Notes: a model not told the origin generated them from the sequence alone. Shown: positions 7,091 to 16,396, numbered from the stretch's first letter. The stretch: DNA of 59,183 nucleotides from Puniceicoccales bacterium (GCA_031268175.1 JAIRXR010000010.1:1-59183); one strand, 5' to 3'. Numbers and translations are program-made.

Positions 7091-10057
7091 TTACAGCGCG
7101 TCGCAACTCAGCCATCGAAACAGGATTACCTTGTACCTGCGGCCAAATTTTCCGTTTGTTTCCGACAGGGCATCGCCTGCGTCACCGGGGAAATTTTCCC
7201 GGTCGCACACATATTCCGGAACGCGTTGAACAATCGCCTCACAGTAGGCACGCTCCATCGTTTTGCCGGAATTGTTTACGTGATCGCCGAAGGCGCGCAC
7301 CAAAAATGTGTCGCCGCGGGCGCATAGAAAATGCGCCATCTCCTGCAAAATGTCGCCCTGATTGACCATGTTTGGCAAATTTTCCTCCAAATATCCGCTA
7401 GCCGAGGCGTCGTCCCACAGTGGAAGGGCTTTTGCAAAGTTTATCCTCGTCCGTTCGCAGTCAGAATTTATGCCGGACTCGTCGATCGCCGTTTGCAAAA
7501 CGCCGGCCCGCGTGCAGTCCCAGGGATTTTGGCTGACAAATCTATTGGCAAAATTCCCCACACCGGAAAATGGCTGCGAACGCTGGCGGATCGACGCGCC
7601 GATGGCTTCCGCTAAATTTCTAACTTTTCGTTCATCGAATGATGGAAATTTGTCCACCGTTTTTTCCGAATAAAATCGCGGAAAGAGCATTTCTCCGTAG
7701 GAATTTTTCACGGACGACAGGGCGCATTCCCACGGAATCGCCTCGCAGGTATTCACGTTAAATGGGCCATCGACCAGCAAAATTTCAGCCACATTCTCAC
7801 AATTTGCTGACTTCGCATGGCTCAGCAATTTAAAACGTCTATTCGCAAGACAACTCAAATCGGCATCGATGGCATCCGGCGAATTTTTCGTGGAAACAAA
7901 ATATCCATCCAGCAGTGCGTCGTTCAGCAAATAGGAATAGTCGTAGAGCGACTCAACGCGCCCACGCGACGGCCAGAGGGCCCCGCGCGTTGAATTTTCA
8001 TGGAAGGTTTTGTGCAGCGGAATCAGCGGATTTGCCCTGGAGCTGCAAAAAATTTCACTTGGGAAATAGCCCAGTGGTGCGAAATTCGCGTGCCGCAAAT
8101 ACCCGACATTTAGCACACCGCAGACGGCATCCGGCACATCAAACAGGACGAGGTCGCTCAAATAATCCACCAGCGCTCCATTGACCTGGGCAATTGCGGT
8201 TGAATTGGCGACGGCGCACGTGAAATTCCAGTTGCCGGCGGCGGCATTTTGCCCGAGAATGGACGAATATTCCTGGCAAACTGCCCTGCCAATGTGTGGA
8301 GCTCGCGGATTGCAATTGGCTAGCCAGCGCACGCCGCAATTGCCCGAAGCGTCGGCCGGAATGCCGCACTTCATGCGCGCTGAGAACGAAAAACAGTTAC
8401 CGGTGCCTTCAGCGAACGCCCTCTCGCACTCCAGAACGCTTCCATCCAAATGATCCAGCTCATCGATTTCCTGCAAAATTTTTCCACTCTGCCCATGAAT
8501 TAGTCGCCAGCCGAAGCAATTCCATCCCACGTTGACATTGCCGTTGCCGTTTGTGCAACTCAGCCGAAACGCTGAGTGGCCGCGCGCCGGAACGCCGCTG
8601 TCCACATACGCGAAATGCTGTCCGCCGCCGACATTTGACATGGCATTTCCGCCGTCAAAATTCACTGGCTGCGAGTTAGCCAGCGAAAAAATCTTCACTT
8701 CCCCGGCTCCCAGGTCTGTGGAAAAATTCAGCTTCAAAACCTTCGATGGAAAGCTTTTGCCATCGGCGATGGCAATGGGGAAAATTCCAATTTTCGAAAA
8801 ACTTTGCTGAGCGTCGTTGAAGGCTAGCAGCGTCAGACTCGCCGCGGATCCGCCGTTCGGTGGCCGGATGAGCAACTCCACGGAGTAGTCAGCCCGCTGT
8901 AAATCGACGCTGTACGGGTTCCACAGTGCGATTTGTGGAACGAACGTGAAGGCGAAGCGGCCGTCGACATTCGCCACGCCGATACTGACATTCGCCTGTA
9001 CAAGCAGTGGGAAGACGCCGTGTATTGTGGCCGATTGCAAATCGTCATCGGGCGAGTCGGCAGTCGCGCCGGCGTAATCCGCAAAGGCCTGCGGCATGTA
9101 TGGCGGATCCGTCGCAATTGCAGCCATGTATCCATTCCTAGATTCCCTTGGCAAATTGAAAAAAGACAGTGCAAAGCCCAGCGTGGGGACGTACGCCGGT
9201 AGATCCGTCTGCCGAGGAAACAGCAACTGCTTCGCCGTCGCACCACTTTCGGCCAATCGGGACAGATCTCTACGCAATCCACCGCTCCTCGAATTGCTCA
9301 AAACACCGTGGGAATGCAGCGTAAACGCGTGGCCATTTTGTGAATACTTTTCAAAGGCGGACCTGTCCAAATACGCCAGCTGCTCCGGAAAGTCGACTTT
9401 CGTCAGGATGAAATCATTTTCCAGCCCACTGTTTTTTCCGAAAATCATCCCCCTATCGAAGGCCTGCGGGCAGCAGTGACGCACCTTTTTGGCACGAAAA
9501 TTCACGGATTTGAAGTACCTATCGACGGCGTTGATTTTTACTTTTTGGCTTTCATCGGCTATCCAGAAACCGCATTTGCCGACGGTTGTTGATCCATCGA
9601 CTATGCTGATCGGAGAAACGCACACGTCATCTGAGCCGCCAGATGAAAAAACTTTTACCCAGACGCCGGTTTTATCTTCCCATATGGATTCAAAATTTTC
9701 CGAATTTTCATCGGAAACTAGCCAGCCAAGAAATTTTGGAGGCACGCCAAGCTCCGCATCTTCCGTGCTCCAGACGCCTGTGCGGTATTTTTTGTGGCCG
9801 ATAACATCCGCAACGGCCTGCGCTGGTGCAGTGACGCGCATGTCATTGCCGGATAGTCGCTGCAACTTTTCAACGGCCAGGCCCAGGGCGAACAGCGCAT
9901 TATTCTTCGCCGCATTCGCATAGCTGTCCCGCCTGGCATGCAGAACCCATATGTAATTTATCGTTCCAATCCCTGCAAATATACCACCGATGAGCACGGC
10001 AATCATGGCGACGAAAATGAGCGCCACTCCCCTACCCTTCGAAGTCATTGGCAGCAT
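7091..10057 (-). CDS. Large pseudopilin-like envelope protein of Verrucomicrobia type
   Basis: A 988-residue protein with one N-terminal hydrophobic helix (GVALIFVAMIAVLIGGIFAG) preceded by a short positive segment (SKGRG), as in type IV pilin-like and type II secretion minor pseudopilins such as GspK/PilX. Just after the helix come NNALFALGLAVEKLQRLSG and NDMRVTAP, a pattern I associate with large Verrucomicrobia and Opitutae proteins encoded near pilin-like genes. The remainder is a long extracellular or periplasmic region rich in Asn, Ser and Gly with scattered cysteines. No partner pilin gene is nearby. The exact family (possibly the Verru_Chthon cassette proteins) needs a profile search. 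Confidence 0.55.
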   Translation of the reverse strand: MLPMTSKGRGVALIFVAMIAVLIGGIFAGIGTINYIWVLHARRDSYANAAKNNALFALGLAVEKLQRLSGNDMRVTAPAQAVADVIGHKKYRTGVWSTEDAELGVPPKFLGWLVSDENSENFESIWEDKTGVWVKVFSSGGSDDVCVSPISIVDGSTTVGKCGFWIADESQKVKINAVDRYFKSVNFRAKKVRHCCPQAFDRGMIFGKNSGLENDFILTKVDFPEQLAYLDRSAFEKYSQNGHAFTLHSHGVLSNSRSGGLRRDLSRLAESGATAKQLLFPRQTDLPAYVPTLGFALSFFNLPRESRNGYMAAIATDPPYMPQAFADYAGATADSPDDDLQSATIHGVFPLLVQANVSIGVANVDGRFAFTFVPQIALWNPYSVDLQRADYSVELLIRPPNGGSAASLTLLAFNDAQQSFSKIGIFPIAIADGKSFPSKVLKLNFSTDLGAGEVKIFSLANSQPVNFDGGNAMSNVGGGQHFAYVDSGVPARGHSAFRLSCTNGNGNVNVGWNCFGWRLIHGQSGKILQEIDELDHLDGSVLECERAFAEGTGNCFSFSARMKCGIPADASGNCGVRWLANCNPRAPHIGRAVCQEYSSILGQNAAAGNWNFTCAVANSTAIAQVNGALVDYLSDLVLFDVPDAVCGVLNVGYLRHANFAPLGYFPSEIFCSSRANPLIPLHKTFHENSTRGALWPSRGRVESLYDYSYLLNDALLDGYFVSTKNSPDAIDADLSCLANRRFKLLSHAKSANCENVAEILLVDGPFNVNTCEAIPWECALSSVKNSYGEMLFPRFYSEKTVDKFPSFDERKVRNLAEAIGASIRQRSQPFSGVGNFANRFVSQNPWDCTRAGVLQTAIDESGINSDCERTRINFAKALPLWDDASASGYLEENLPNMVNQGDILQEMAHFLCARGDTFLVRAFGDHVNNSGKTMERAYCEAIVQRVPEYVCDRENFPGDAGDALSETNGKFGRRYKVILFRWLSCDAL

Positions 10058-10086
10058 GTTAATTTCTCAAACGGCTATTTGAAGTT

Positions 10087-11250
10087 TTAAAATTTTTCCA
10101 TGCGCACCGCGATTGTCTTTGCTATTTTCACAGCCTTGGCGACCGACTCCATGCAGCTTTCAACGGAAACCATCGCTTCGCCATCGTAAGTGTTCAGCGT
10201 CTCAGCGACGATTTCCCAAATCTGCGGGAACTTAATTTTGCCATCTAGAAATTTTTCAACGGCGACGGAATTGGCTCCCTGGAAAACGGCGCAGGCGTTA
10301 TTGGCTGAATTCAGGCACTGGCGTGCCAGCGATAGACTCGGAAATCTCTCCGTGGATGGATTGAAAAAATTTAGGGATTTCTGTGCAGCAAAATCCACCG
10401 TCTGCGGCGCCGATGGGCATCTTTCAGGGTAAAATAAACAGTGTGCTATGGGAAATTCCATGTTCGTCGGACACATTTGCGCCACAACTGATCCGTCGCA
10501 AAACCTCACCATTGCGTGGACGATGCTTTCCGGATGAATTAGCACATCTATCCTTTCACCTGGCACGTCGAACAGCCACCGCGCCTCCATGACTTCAAGG
10601 CCTTTGTTAGCCATCGTTGCCGAATCGATAGTAATCTTTTTCCCCATTGCCCACGTCGGGTGGCGCAGCGCCTGCTCAACGGAAACATTTTTCATGTCCT
10701 CCGCGGAAAAGCTACGGAACGGCCCTCCGGAGGCGGTCAACACCAGCCTGTCGACGTGCGCAGCATCGCCACCTCTGAGGCACTGAAAGATTCCGTTGTG
10801 TTCGCTGTCAATCGGCAACAGCGGCACACCATTTTTTCTGGCATGTTCGCAGATGAATTTGCCGGCAACCACCAGCACCTCCTTGCTAGCCAGCAGCACC
10901 GTCTTTTTGCTCCCGATGGCTGCCATCGTTGGGCCTATGCCAGCCGTTCCAACTATGGCCATGAGCACCGAATCCATCTCTGCGAGGCTAGCCAGCTCGC
11001 AAAGACCACTCTCTCCGCAGAAAAAATTTGTCCCACCGGAGAATAGTCGCTCTCTGCCGGCCAGCGCCCTTTCATCGCCGATGGCCACATTTTCGACGGC
11101 AAATTCGCCGGCGATCGCCGCCAATTTCTCAACGTTCGCATTTGCCGAAATTCCCACAACATTGAAGCGGTCGCGGTGCCTGCGAATCACGTTCAGAGCG
11201 CTTGTGCCGACGGACCCAGTTGCCCCGAAAATTACTACCTTTCTGGCCAT
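10087..11250 (-). CDS. dxr: 1-deoxy-D-xylulose 5-phosphate reductoisomerase
   Basis: A 387-residue enzyme of the non-mevalonate isoprenoid pathway that converts DXP to 2-C-methyl-D-erythritol 4-phosphate with NADPH. Seen: the N-terminal nucleotide motif VVIFGATGSVGTSAL, the LLPIDSEHNGIFQCL segment with the metal ligands, LTASGGPFR, and ALRHPTWAMGKKITIDSAT followed by NKGLEVMEA. The ATG at 11250 puts the Rossmann motif at the normal place; a TTG at 11271 would add seven residues. It lies head to head with the ABC exporter gene, and 29 bases after it on the same strand begins the region upstream of the pseudopilin-like gene. Confidence 0.96.
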   Translation of the reverse strand: MARKVVIFGATGSVGTSALNVIRRHRDRFNVVGISANANVEKLAAIAGEFAVENVAIGDERALAGRERLFSGGTNFFCGESGLCELASLAEMDSVLMAIVGTAGIGPTMAAIGSKKTVLLASKEVLVVAGKFICEHARKNGVPLLPIDSEHNGIFQCLRGGDAAHVDRLVLTASGGPFRSFSAEDMKNVSVEQALRHPTWAMGKKITIDSATMANKGLEVMEARWLFDVPGERIDVLIHPESIVHAMVRFCDGSVVAQMCPTNMEFPIAHCLFYPERCPSAPQTVDFAAQKSLNFFNPSTERFPSLSLARQCLNSANNACAVFQGANSVAVEKFLDGKIKFPQIWEIVAETLNTYDGEAMVSVESCMESVAKAVKIAKTIAVRMEKF

Positions 11251-11385
11251 TTTCCGCACAATTTTGTCCAATTTTCGCCGCTAAAAAACCTAAGCGGCGA
11301 TGATTTCGGCGAAAAATTTAATCATTGCAACGGCAAAATTTTTTATGACCCTGCAAGGCTAGGTGGTGCAACATTTGGCAATGGA

Positions 11386-13254
11386 ATGAAATTTCACAAA
11401 AAGTTTCTGAATTCCGTGAAAGAAAGACTAGAGTTCTTGAAATACTTCAAATATTTGGAAGGGTTCAAGTCGAAATTTTTCATAGCCGTCATGGCTGGTC
11501 TTCTGTATGGCATTTCCAGTGGATTTGGTATCCCAGTAATTTTAAAAATTGCAGCGGAGAAAGTATTCTCCGTAGATTCACTTCCGCTGTACGTCATAAT
11601 TTTGGTTTCCGTATCCCCAGTGATCGCCATGACGCTGCGGGCAACCTTTTCCGTAATTAATTCCTACTACCTAGGATTTTGCGGACAAAAGGTGTTGCAG
11701 GGACTTAGGGTGATGGTCTTTGACAAAATTCAAAGATTGCCTCTGGAATATTTCAAGAAAACGGCTCCCGGCGCGCTGATCACGCGCTCACTGAGCGACA
11801 CAGCAAATCTGCAGGAGACCATAATTTCCGTATCCCAGGAGATAGTAAAGCAGCCAATCGCCATATGCAGCGCCACGGTGGCTCTGATATACCTCTGCCA
11901 CAGGGAATCGAATGGGTGGCTACTACTGATTCTCTTGCTCGCATCGGCAGCCGTTGTTTTTCCCATAAAGGCAATAGGGAAAAAGATGCGAGAAAAGGCG
12001 ATGTCGGCGCAGCGCGCCAACGAAGGAGTGGCGACCAAATTATCACACAATTTGTCGGCAATTCAGGAAATACGGGCGTTCGCGATGGAAGAAACGGAAG
12101 TGGCTAGCTACCGTGCCATATGCGATGATCTCACCAAATCTGTCATGCGATCGCTAAAATATTCCGTAGTGATGTCCCCAATAATTGAAGTGATCGCATC
12201 CATGGGCGTCGGGCTAGCCATGTTTTTTGCCTACAAAACGCACGTGCCACCGTCGACATTCATAGCGCTCTCAGGAACGCTGTATCTCAGCTACGAACCG
12301 ATTAAAAAAATCGGCGAGCTGCACAACAGGTTGCGGGCCGGATCGGCGAGCTTGTCGAGAATTGAGGAATTGATAGACTTTCCTGAGAAAATCTGCGATC
12401 CGGAAAAACCTGTCAGTGTCGGCAGATTGATTGGCAATGTTGCTTTCAATAACGTGTCTTTTTCATACGGAGAGGGAGCAAACGCTCTCGCGGACGTGTC
12501 AACCGAAATGAAATCCGGCCGCGTCTATGCACTAGTTGGAAGCAGCGGAGCTGGAAAAACCACCATGGTAAATCTGATACTTCGCTTCTACGACGTAACG
12601 GAAGGGGCGATCACAATCGATGGCATCGACATTCGCAACATGCGGCTAAAAGACCTGAGAAAGAATATTTCACTGGTTCCGCAATTTCCGATGCTGGTAA
12701 ATGGAACAATCGAGGGAAATATCAAGTGGAGCGCGCCCGATGCCACGCACGAACAGGTTGTTGAAGCGGCGCGAAAAGCCTACGCCAGCGAATTTATTTC
12801 CCAGCTGAAAAGTGGGTACGACACGCTCGTTGGAGAGGGCGGAGCGAGGCTATCCGGCGGGCAAAAACAGAGAATTGCCATCGCGCGCGCATTCCTACGG
12901 GACGCCCCAATTCTCATTCTGGACGAGGCCACATCGGCACTGGACGCAAATAGTGAGAGAGAAATTCACACTAGCATAGAAGATTTAGTTAAAAACAGAA
13001 CTTCGATTTTTATTTCGCACAGATTCAGCATGATGTCCGTGGTCGACATGGTCTTCGTCCTAGATCACGGTAAAATTGTGGAAATTGGTTCGCCGAGTGA
13101 ACTCGTGCAGCGCAGAGATTCCATCTACTACAGCCTCTACCAAAAGCAGCGCGGAATAAAGGTGCCGGCAGTCGGCTCTGATCACACAGACGCTGAAAAT
13201 TCCCCATTGGAGAGTCAAACAGTTTTTCGTTCCATAAAAAAATTAGGGGTTTAG
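11386..13254 (+). CDS. ABC exporter with fused membrane and ATPase domains (MsbA-like)
   Basis: A 622-residue half-transporter. The first 340 residues carry about six membrane helices; the rest is the ATPase domain with Walker A (GSSGAGKTT), the signature RLSGGQKQRIAIARA, Walker B (ILILDEATSALD) and the switch His (FISHR). Proteins of this type form homodimers in the inner membrane and export lipid A, lipids, peptides or drugs. MsbA-like lipid A flipping is likely for a Gram-negative cell with LPS genes, but substrate cannot be told from sequence. The in-frame stretch upstream of 11386 overlaps dxr on the other strand and is not used. Confidence 0.85.
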   Translation: MKFHKKFLNSVKERLEFLKYFKYLEGFKSKFFIAVMAGLLYGISSGFGIPVILKIAAEKVFSVDSLPLYVIILVSVSPVIAMTLRATFSVINSYYLGFCGQKVLQGLRVMVFDKIQRLPLEYFKKTAPGALITRSLSDTANLQETIISVSQEIVKQPIAICSATVALIYLCHRESNGWLLLILLLASAAVVFPIKAIGKKMREKAMSAQRANEGVATKLSHNLSAIQEIRAFAMEETEVASYRAICDDLTKSVMRSLKYSVVMSPIIEVIASMGVGLAMFFAYKTHVPPSTFIALSGTLYLSYEPIKKIGELHNRLRAGSASLSRIEELIDFPEKICDPEKPVSVGRLIGNVAFNNVSFSYGEGANALADVSTEMKSGRVYALVGSSGAGKTTMVNLILRFYDVTEGAITIDGIDIRNMRLKDLRKNISLVPQFPMLVNGTIEGNIKWSAPDATHEQVVEAARKAYASEFISQLKSGYDTLVGEGGARLSGGQKQRIAIARAFLRDAPILILDEATSALDANSEREIHTSIEDLVKNRTSIFISHRFSMMSVVDMVFVLDHGKIVEIGSPSELVQRRDSIYYSLYQKQRGIKVPAVGSDHTDAENSPLESQTVFRSIKKLGV

Positions 13255-13291
13255 CTTGACACTCGTCAGGCTACGTGGTAAGTATGGTGTT

Positions 13292-14128
13292 ATGAAAGTA
13301 AACAATTTGAGACATGGTCCAGTCGGCGCCAACCGCGCTCCCAAAGCCGCTCCGGCGAAAAGAGGAAAGCCGGTGAAAGCTGCTAGGCCGCGCCAACATG
13401 TGAACCAGCCTAAAAATCGGTTTAATGGCAAAAATCTCAACCTGAGAAACGTTAGACAAGCCCCAAAGAAGCCTGTTGTGAAAAACAACAAAAAGCCGGT
13501 CGCGCGTAGACTTGCCGTGTCTAACCTCCCAAAAAAAACAAAAATGGTTGGAAACACAACACTGAGAATGTGGCAAGGCGACATAACGAAGCTGCAAGTC
13601 GGCGCCATTGTAAACGCCGCGGACGAAGATCTCACCGGAGGCGGAGGAATCGATAGAATCATTCAAAACGCCGCCGGGAATAATGTGAAGCTGCAATGCA
13701 AAAAATTGAGTTGCAAGCTCGGTAAGGCGGTTGTCACAAGTGGAGGTAATCTCCCTTGCAAAAAAATCATTCACACCGTCGGTCCGGACCTGAGACTGGA
13801 TGCGAAGGACAGAAAAGGCAAGACGCTTAAAAAGAATGGCAAGGTGGTTAAAACCAATAATACGCATAAGCCGACAAAAGGCGACATAGGCGCCCTTGTG
13901 CAGTGCTACATTTCTTGCATGAAGGAGTGCGAAAAGAATCACATTTCTTCCGTAGCGTTCTGTTGCCTATCCTGCGGAACCTATGGATTTCCGAAGAAAG
14001 AAGCCGCAGAGATTGCATGTAACACTGTTAAAGGATACATCGCGGCGCACCCTCAGACATGCGTCAAGGATGTCGTGTTTTGCGCTGGAGACAAAGCGCA
14101 GCTTGGGTTTTACAACGCTGCTGCTTAG
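13292..14128 (+). CDS. Macrodomain protein with a basic N-terminal region and altered active site
   Basis: A 278-residue protein. Residues 1-90 are very rich in Lys, Arg, Pro and Ala (PAKRGKPVKAARPRQ), suggesting nucleic-acid binding or a disordered tail. From about residue 95 follows a MacroD-type macrodomain: GDITKLQVGAIVNA, then GGGGID, KKIIHTVGPD and a Cys-rich AFCCLSCGTYGFP. In active MacroD enzymes the loop reads NAAN; here the last Asn is Asp (D111). It may have lost ADP-ribose hydrolysis and keep binding. A paralogue lies 159 bases downstream. ATG at 13292 is preferred; TTG at 13256 is possible but falls in a TTGACA sequence that looks like a -35 box. Confidence 0.8.
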   Translation: MKVNNLRHGPVGANRAPKAAPAKRGKPVKAARPRQHVNQPKNRFNGKNLNLRNVRQAPKKPVVKNNKKPVARRLAVSNLPKKTKMVGNTTLRMWQGDITKLQVGAIVNAADEDLTGGGGIDRIIQNAAGNNVKLQCKKLSCKLGKAVVTSGGNLPCKKIIHTVGPDLRLDAKDRKGKTLKKNGKVVKTNNTHKPTKGDIGALVQCYISCMKECEKNHISSVAFCCLSCGTYGFPKKEAAEIACNTVKGYIAAHPQTCVKDVVFCAGDKAQLGFYNAAA

Positions 14129-14170
14129 CATCGGCTCGAGTTACGCGTCCGACTTTGGCGAAGATTAAAA

Positions 14171-14194
14171 AGGCTGCCCCCGCGGGGCGGCTTT
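14171..14194 (+). terminator. Hairpin after the first macrodomain gene
   Basis: A ten-pair stem (AGGCTGCCCC with GGGGCGGCTT, two to three G-T pairs) with a three-base loop, preceded by five A and followed by TTT. It lies 42 bases after the stop of the first macrodomain gene and before the promoter-like sequence of the second, so it probably ends transcription of the first. The T-run is short. Confidence 0.5.
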
Positions 14195-14250
14195 CGCGCT
14201 TGTTGGTGTGTTCGCGTGCAGCCCAGGTCTCTTTTCACTAAAAATATTCT

Positions 14251-14278
14251 TTGACAAAATTTCCGCATTTGCTAGGGT
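14251..14278 (+). promoter_or_regulatory. Promoter-like sequence upstream of the secreted macrodomain gene
   Basis: TTGACA at 14251-14256 and TAGGGT at 14273-14278 with a 16-base spacer. The -35 is perfect and the -10 is weak. It lies after the hairpin at 14171-14194 and just upstream of the GTG start at 14288, so the second macrodomain gene seems to have its own promoter. Confidence 0.4.
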
Positions 14279-14287
14279 GTCCCATCT

Positions 14288-14998
14288 GTGAATGGTAGGT
14301 TTTTTTTCGCCGCCTTGTGTTTATCCGCTGCGGTGTGCGAAGGTGCGCCGAGTACAACTCAAAAGACAGCCTATGATGCGGCAAAACACGATGCCGAAAT
14401 CAAGCGTTATTTGGAAAAATTCGATTCCGGGAGAAAAATTGCTCCGCGGTGTCCGTCGGGCAAAGCAATTAAAATTGCCAACGTGGAAATAATCGCGTGG
14501 ATTGGGGACATAACCACGCTAGACGTCGATGCGATCGTGAATGCCGCCAATGAAAGTCTTTTGGGAGGCGGAGGTGTCGACATGGCCATCCACAGCGCAG
14601 CCGGGAGCGAGCTACTCGAAGAATGCAAAACAATGAACGGATGCGGCGTCGGAGAGGCAAAGATCACAAAGGGATATAATCTTCCGGCCAAGACCGTAAT
14701 TCACACGGTTGGGCCGCGGTTGTCAGACGGAATTCCAAACGAGGCTGCCATCAAAGATCTGCGAAAGTGCTATACCTCGTGCTTGGAGCTATGCGAAAAA
14801 TTTTCGCTAACATCAGTGGCGTTTTGCTGCATCTCCTGCGGTGCCTACCGCTTTCCATACGAATTAGCCGCCAGCATAGCGTACGGCACCGTGATGGATC
14901 ACATAAGAAACAATCCGCAAACATCTCTCAGCCTTGTGGTATTCTGCGTGCCAAACAAAAAACACTTCTCCGTGTACGATTCAATTCTTCGACGGTAG
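14288..14998 (+). CDS. Secreted MacroD-type macrodomain protein (ADP-ribosyl hydrolase)
   Basis: A 236-residue protein starting at GTG, with a signal peptide (FFFAALCLSAAVCEG, cleavage likely near residues 20-22). The macrodomain spans about residues 60-232: GDITTLDVDAIVNAANES with Asn88, GGGGVDMAIHSAAG, the TKGYNLP segment and KTVIHTVGP. The catalytic Asn and Asp of MacroD are kept, so removal of ADP-ribose from protein or O-acetyl-ADP-ribose is expected. The usual FPAISTG segment reads FCCISCG, as in the paralogue upstream. A secreted macrodomain would act outside the cytoplasm, possibly in a host cell; that location is inference. Confidence 0.85.
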   Translation: MNGRFFFAALCLSAAVCEGAPSTTQKTAYDAAKHDAEIKRYLEKFDSGRKIAPRCPSGKAIKIANVEIIAWIGDITTLDVDAIVNAANESLLGGGGVDMAIHSAAGSELLEECKTMNGCGVGEAKITKGYNLPAKTVIHTVGPRLSDGIPNEAAIKDLRKCYTSCLELCEKFSLTSVAFCCISCGAYRFPYELAASIAYGTVMDHIRNNPQTSLSLVVFCVPNKKHFSVYDSILRR

Positions 14999-15065
14999 TG
15001 CACCTCTCCGCGCACGGCGCGCAATTGCAGGCAAATTCGCCGACTATTTTTTTAAAAAATTAGTG

Positions 15066-15114
15066 TTGACGTGTGGCGAAAAATGTGTTGCTGTAGTAAT
15101 ACACCAGTTCACTA
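15066..15114 (+). promoter_or_regulatory. Possible promoter and operator of the TrpR-like operon
   Basis: TTGACG at 15066-15071 resembles a -35 box, and GTAGTAAT near 15093-15100 a poor -10 with an over-long spacer. From 15094 to 15114 there is an imperfect dyad, TAGTAA...TTCACTA, which reaches the ATG of the regulator gene. TrpR-type proteins bind symmetric sites with CTAG-like halves, so autoregulation through this site is possible. The reading is weak. Confidence 0.28.
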
Positions 15115-15416
15115 TGGCAAAGCGACAAACGACAGTTAAAATAGCTGACCTATGCGATGCCTTGCTCGCACTTGAAAGCAGGGAAGAGGCGGTAAATTTC
15201 ATAAAAGACCTTTGCACGCCAAAGGAAATTGCCGCCCTATCCGAACGGTGGAAAATTTGCCAATTACTTGCAATGGGCGATATGTCATACAGGGAAATCA
15301 ACGCTGCGACGAAGGCCAGCATCACCACCATAGGACGCGTCGCAAGGTTTTTAAAGGACGAGCCATACAACGGCTATGGAAAAATTTTAAACAAACTAAA
15401 GGCAAAGGAAATATGA
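15114..15416 (+). CDS. TrpR/YerC-YecD family transcriptional regulator
   Basis: A 100-residue helical protein with the features of the TrpR-like YerC/YecD family: LCTPKEIAALSERWKICQLL followed by the helix-turn-helix MSYREINAATKASITTIGRV. In TrpR this fold binds tryptophan and an operator. The start codon ATG at 15114 gives the normal family length. Its stop overlaps the start of the substrate-binding protein gene by four bases (ATGA), so regulator and importer are translated as one operon. Together these suggest control of tryptophan uptake. Whether tryptophan is the ligand is inferred from family and context, not visible in the sequence. Confidence 0.85.
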   Translation: MAKRQTTVKIADLCDALLALESREEAVNFIKDLCTPKEIAALSERWKICQLLAMGDMSYREINAATKASITTIGRVARFLKDEPYNGYGKILNKLKAKEI

Positions 15417-16396
15417 AAGTCGTGAAAATTCTACTCCCGCTAGCGGCTCTCTGCACCGCCTTTGTGCTGGTCTCTGCCTTCGCGGAGAGTGTGCCAAATG
15501 AGAAGGTGATTTTGATAAACAAGTTCGTCGATCACCCGGCGCTGGATGAGACGGCACGTGGCATCATCGACGCGCTGGCCGATGCCGGATTTGCCGAAGG
15601 AAAAACCGCCACCGTGCGAGTTGAATCGGCGCAGGCAAGCGCAGCGCTCGCATCGCAAATTTCCAATAAGTTTGCCAATCAATCGCCGGATGTGGTTATC
15701 TGCATAGGCACCGTTTCCGCGCAAAGCATGGCGAAGTACGCGAATGCTGGCACGGCGAAGGTGATATTCAGTTCCATCACCGATCCCGTCGGCGCCGGAC
15801 TTGTAAAAAATTTAGACGAGACCGGTGGAAACATCAGCGGCGTATCAAACTTTGTAAGCCTCGAACCACAACTCGAGCTCATGAAAAAATTTCAGCCACG
15901 GCTAAAAAAACTCGGCATAATCTACAATGCGGGCGAAATGAATTCGCTGAGCATCGTCGAAAAACTGAATGCCGTTGCCGGACAATTCGGATTGAAAATA
16001 GTGACGCAGGCCGTAATAAAAACATCGGACGTCCCCCAGGCAGCAACAAGGCTTGCATCGACCGTCGATGCGATATTCATAAGCAACGACAACACGGCGC
16101 TGAGTTGTTTGCCAAGCATAGTGCACGTGTGCAACTCCGTTGGCATTCCCGTCTACGTCAGTGACACTGACGCGATTGGACTGGGAGCTCTGGCGGCCCT
16201 GGGACCAAACCAATACGCCGTCGGCAGGCAGACCGGCGAGATGGCGGCAAAGGTTTTGAACGGAGCGAGCATCGCCACCCTGCCAGTTGAATTTCCAACG
16301 ACGATGGAACTGGTGGTGAATGCGGCGGCGGCGAGGTTCCTGAGAATCATAATTCCGCAAAGTGTATTCTCATCGGCAACTAGAATCCTTCCATAA
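15413..16396 (+). CDS. trpX: ABC importer substrate-binding protein, probably for tryptophan
   Basis: A 327-residue periplasmic protein with a signal peptide (VKILLPLAALCTAFVLVSAFA) and the two-lobe fold of the DUF/ABC_sub_bind family (TrpX type): VILINKFVDHPALDETARGI, VVICIGTVSAQSM, VIFSSITDPVGAGLV and VYVSDTDAIGLGALAALGP. There is no Cys at the cleavage site, so it is soluble or membrane-held through the permease. It is translated in coupled fashion with the TrpR-like gene and followed two bases later by the permease. Related operons import tryptophan in Gram-positive bacteria; a different aromatic substrate cannot be excluded. Confidence 0.8.
   Translation: MKVVKILLPLAALCTAFVLVSAFAESVPNEKVILINKFVDHPALDETARGIIDALADAGFAEGKTATVRVESAQASAALASQISNKFANQSPDVVICIGTVSAQSMAKYANAGTAKVIFSSITDPVGAGLVKNLDETGGNISGVSNFVSLEPQLELMKKFQPRLKKLGIIYNAGEMNSLSIVEKLNAVAGQFGLKIVTQAVIKTSDVPQAATRLASTVDAIFISNDNTALSCLPSIVHVCNSVGIPVYVSDTDAIGLGALAALGPNQYAVGRQTGEMAAKVLNGASIATLPVEFPTTMELVVNAAAARFLRIIIPQSVFSSATRILP

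Noticed and set aside
11176..11385. A 70-codon N-terminal extension of the ABC exporter
   Set aside because: It overlaps the divergent dxr gene and adds no membrane or family sequence; the family start is near 11386.
13256..13284. TTGACA before the first macrodomain gene as a promoter
   Set aside because: The -35 is perfect, but no sequence at 16-18 bases resembles a -10, so it is not reported as a feature.
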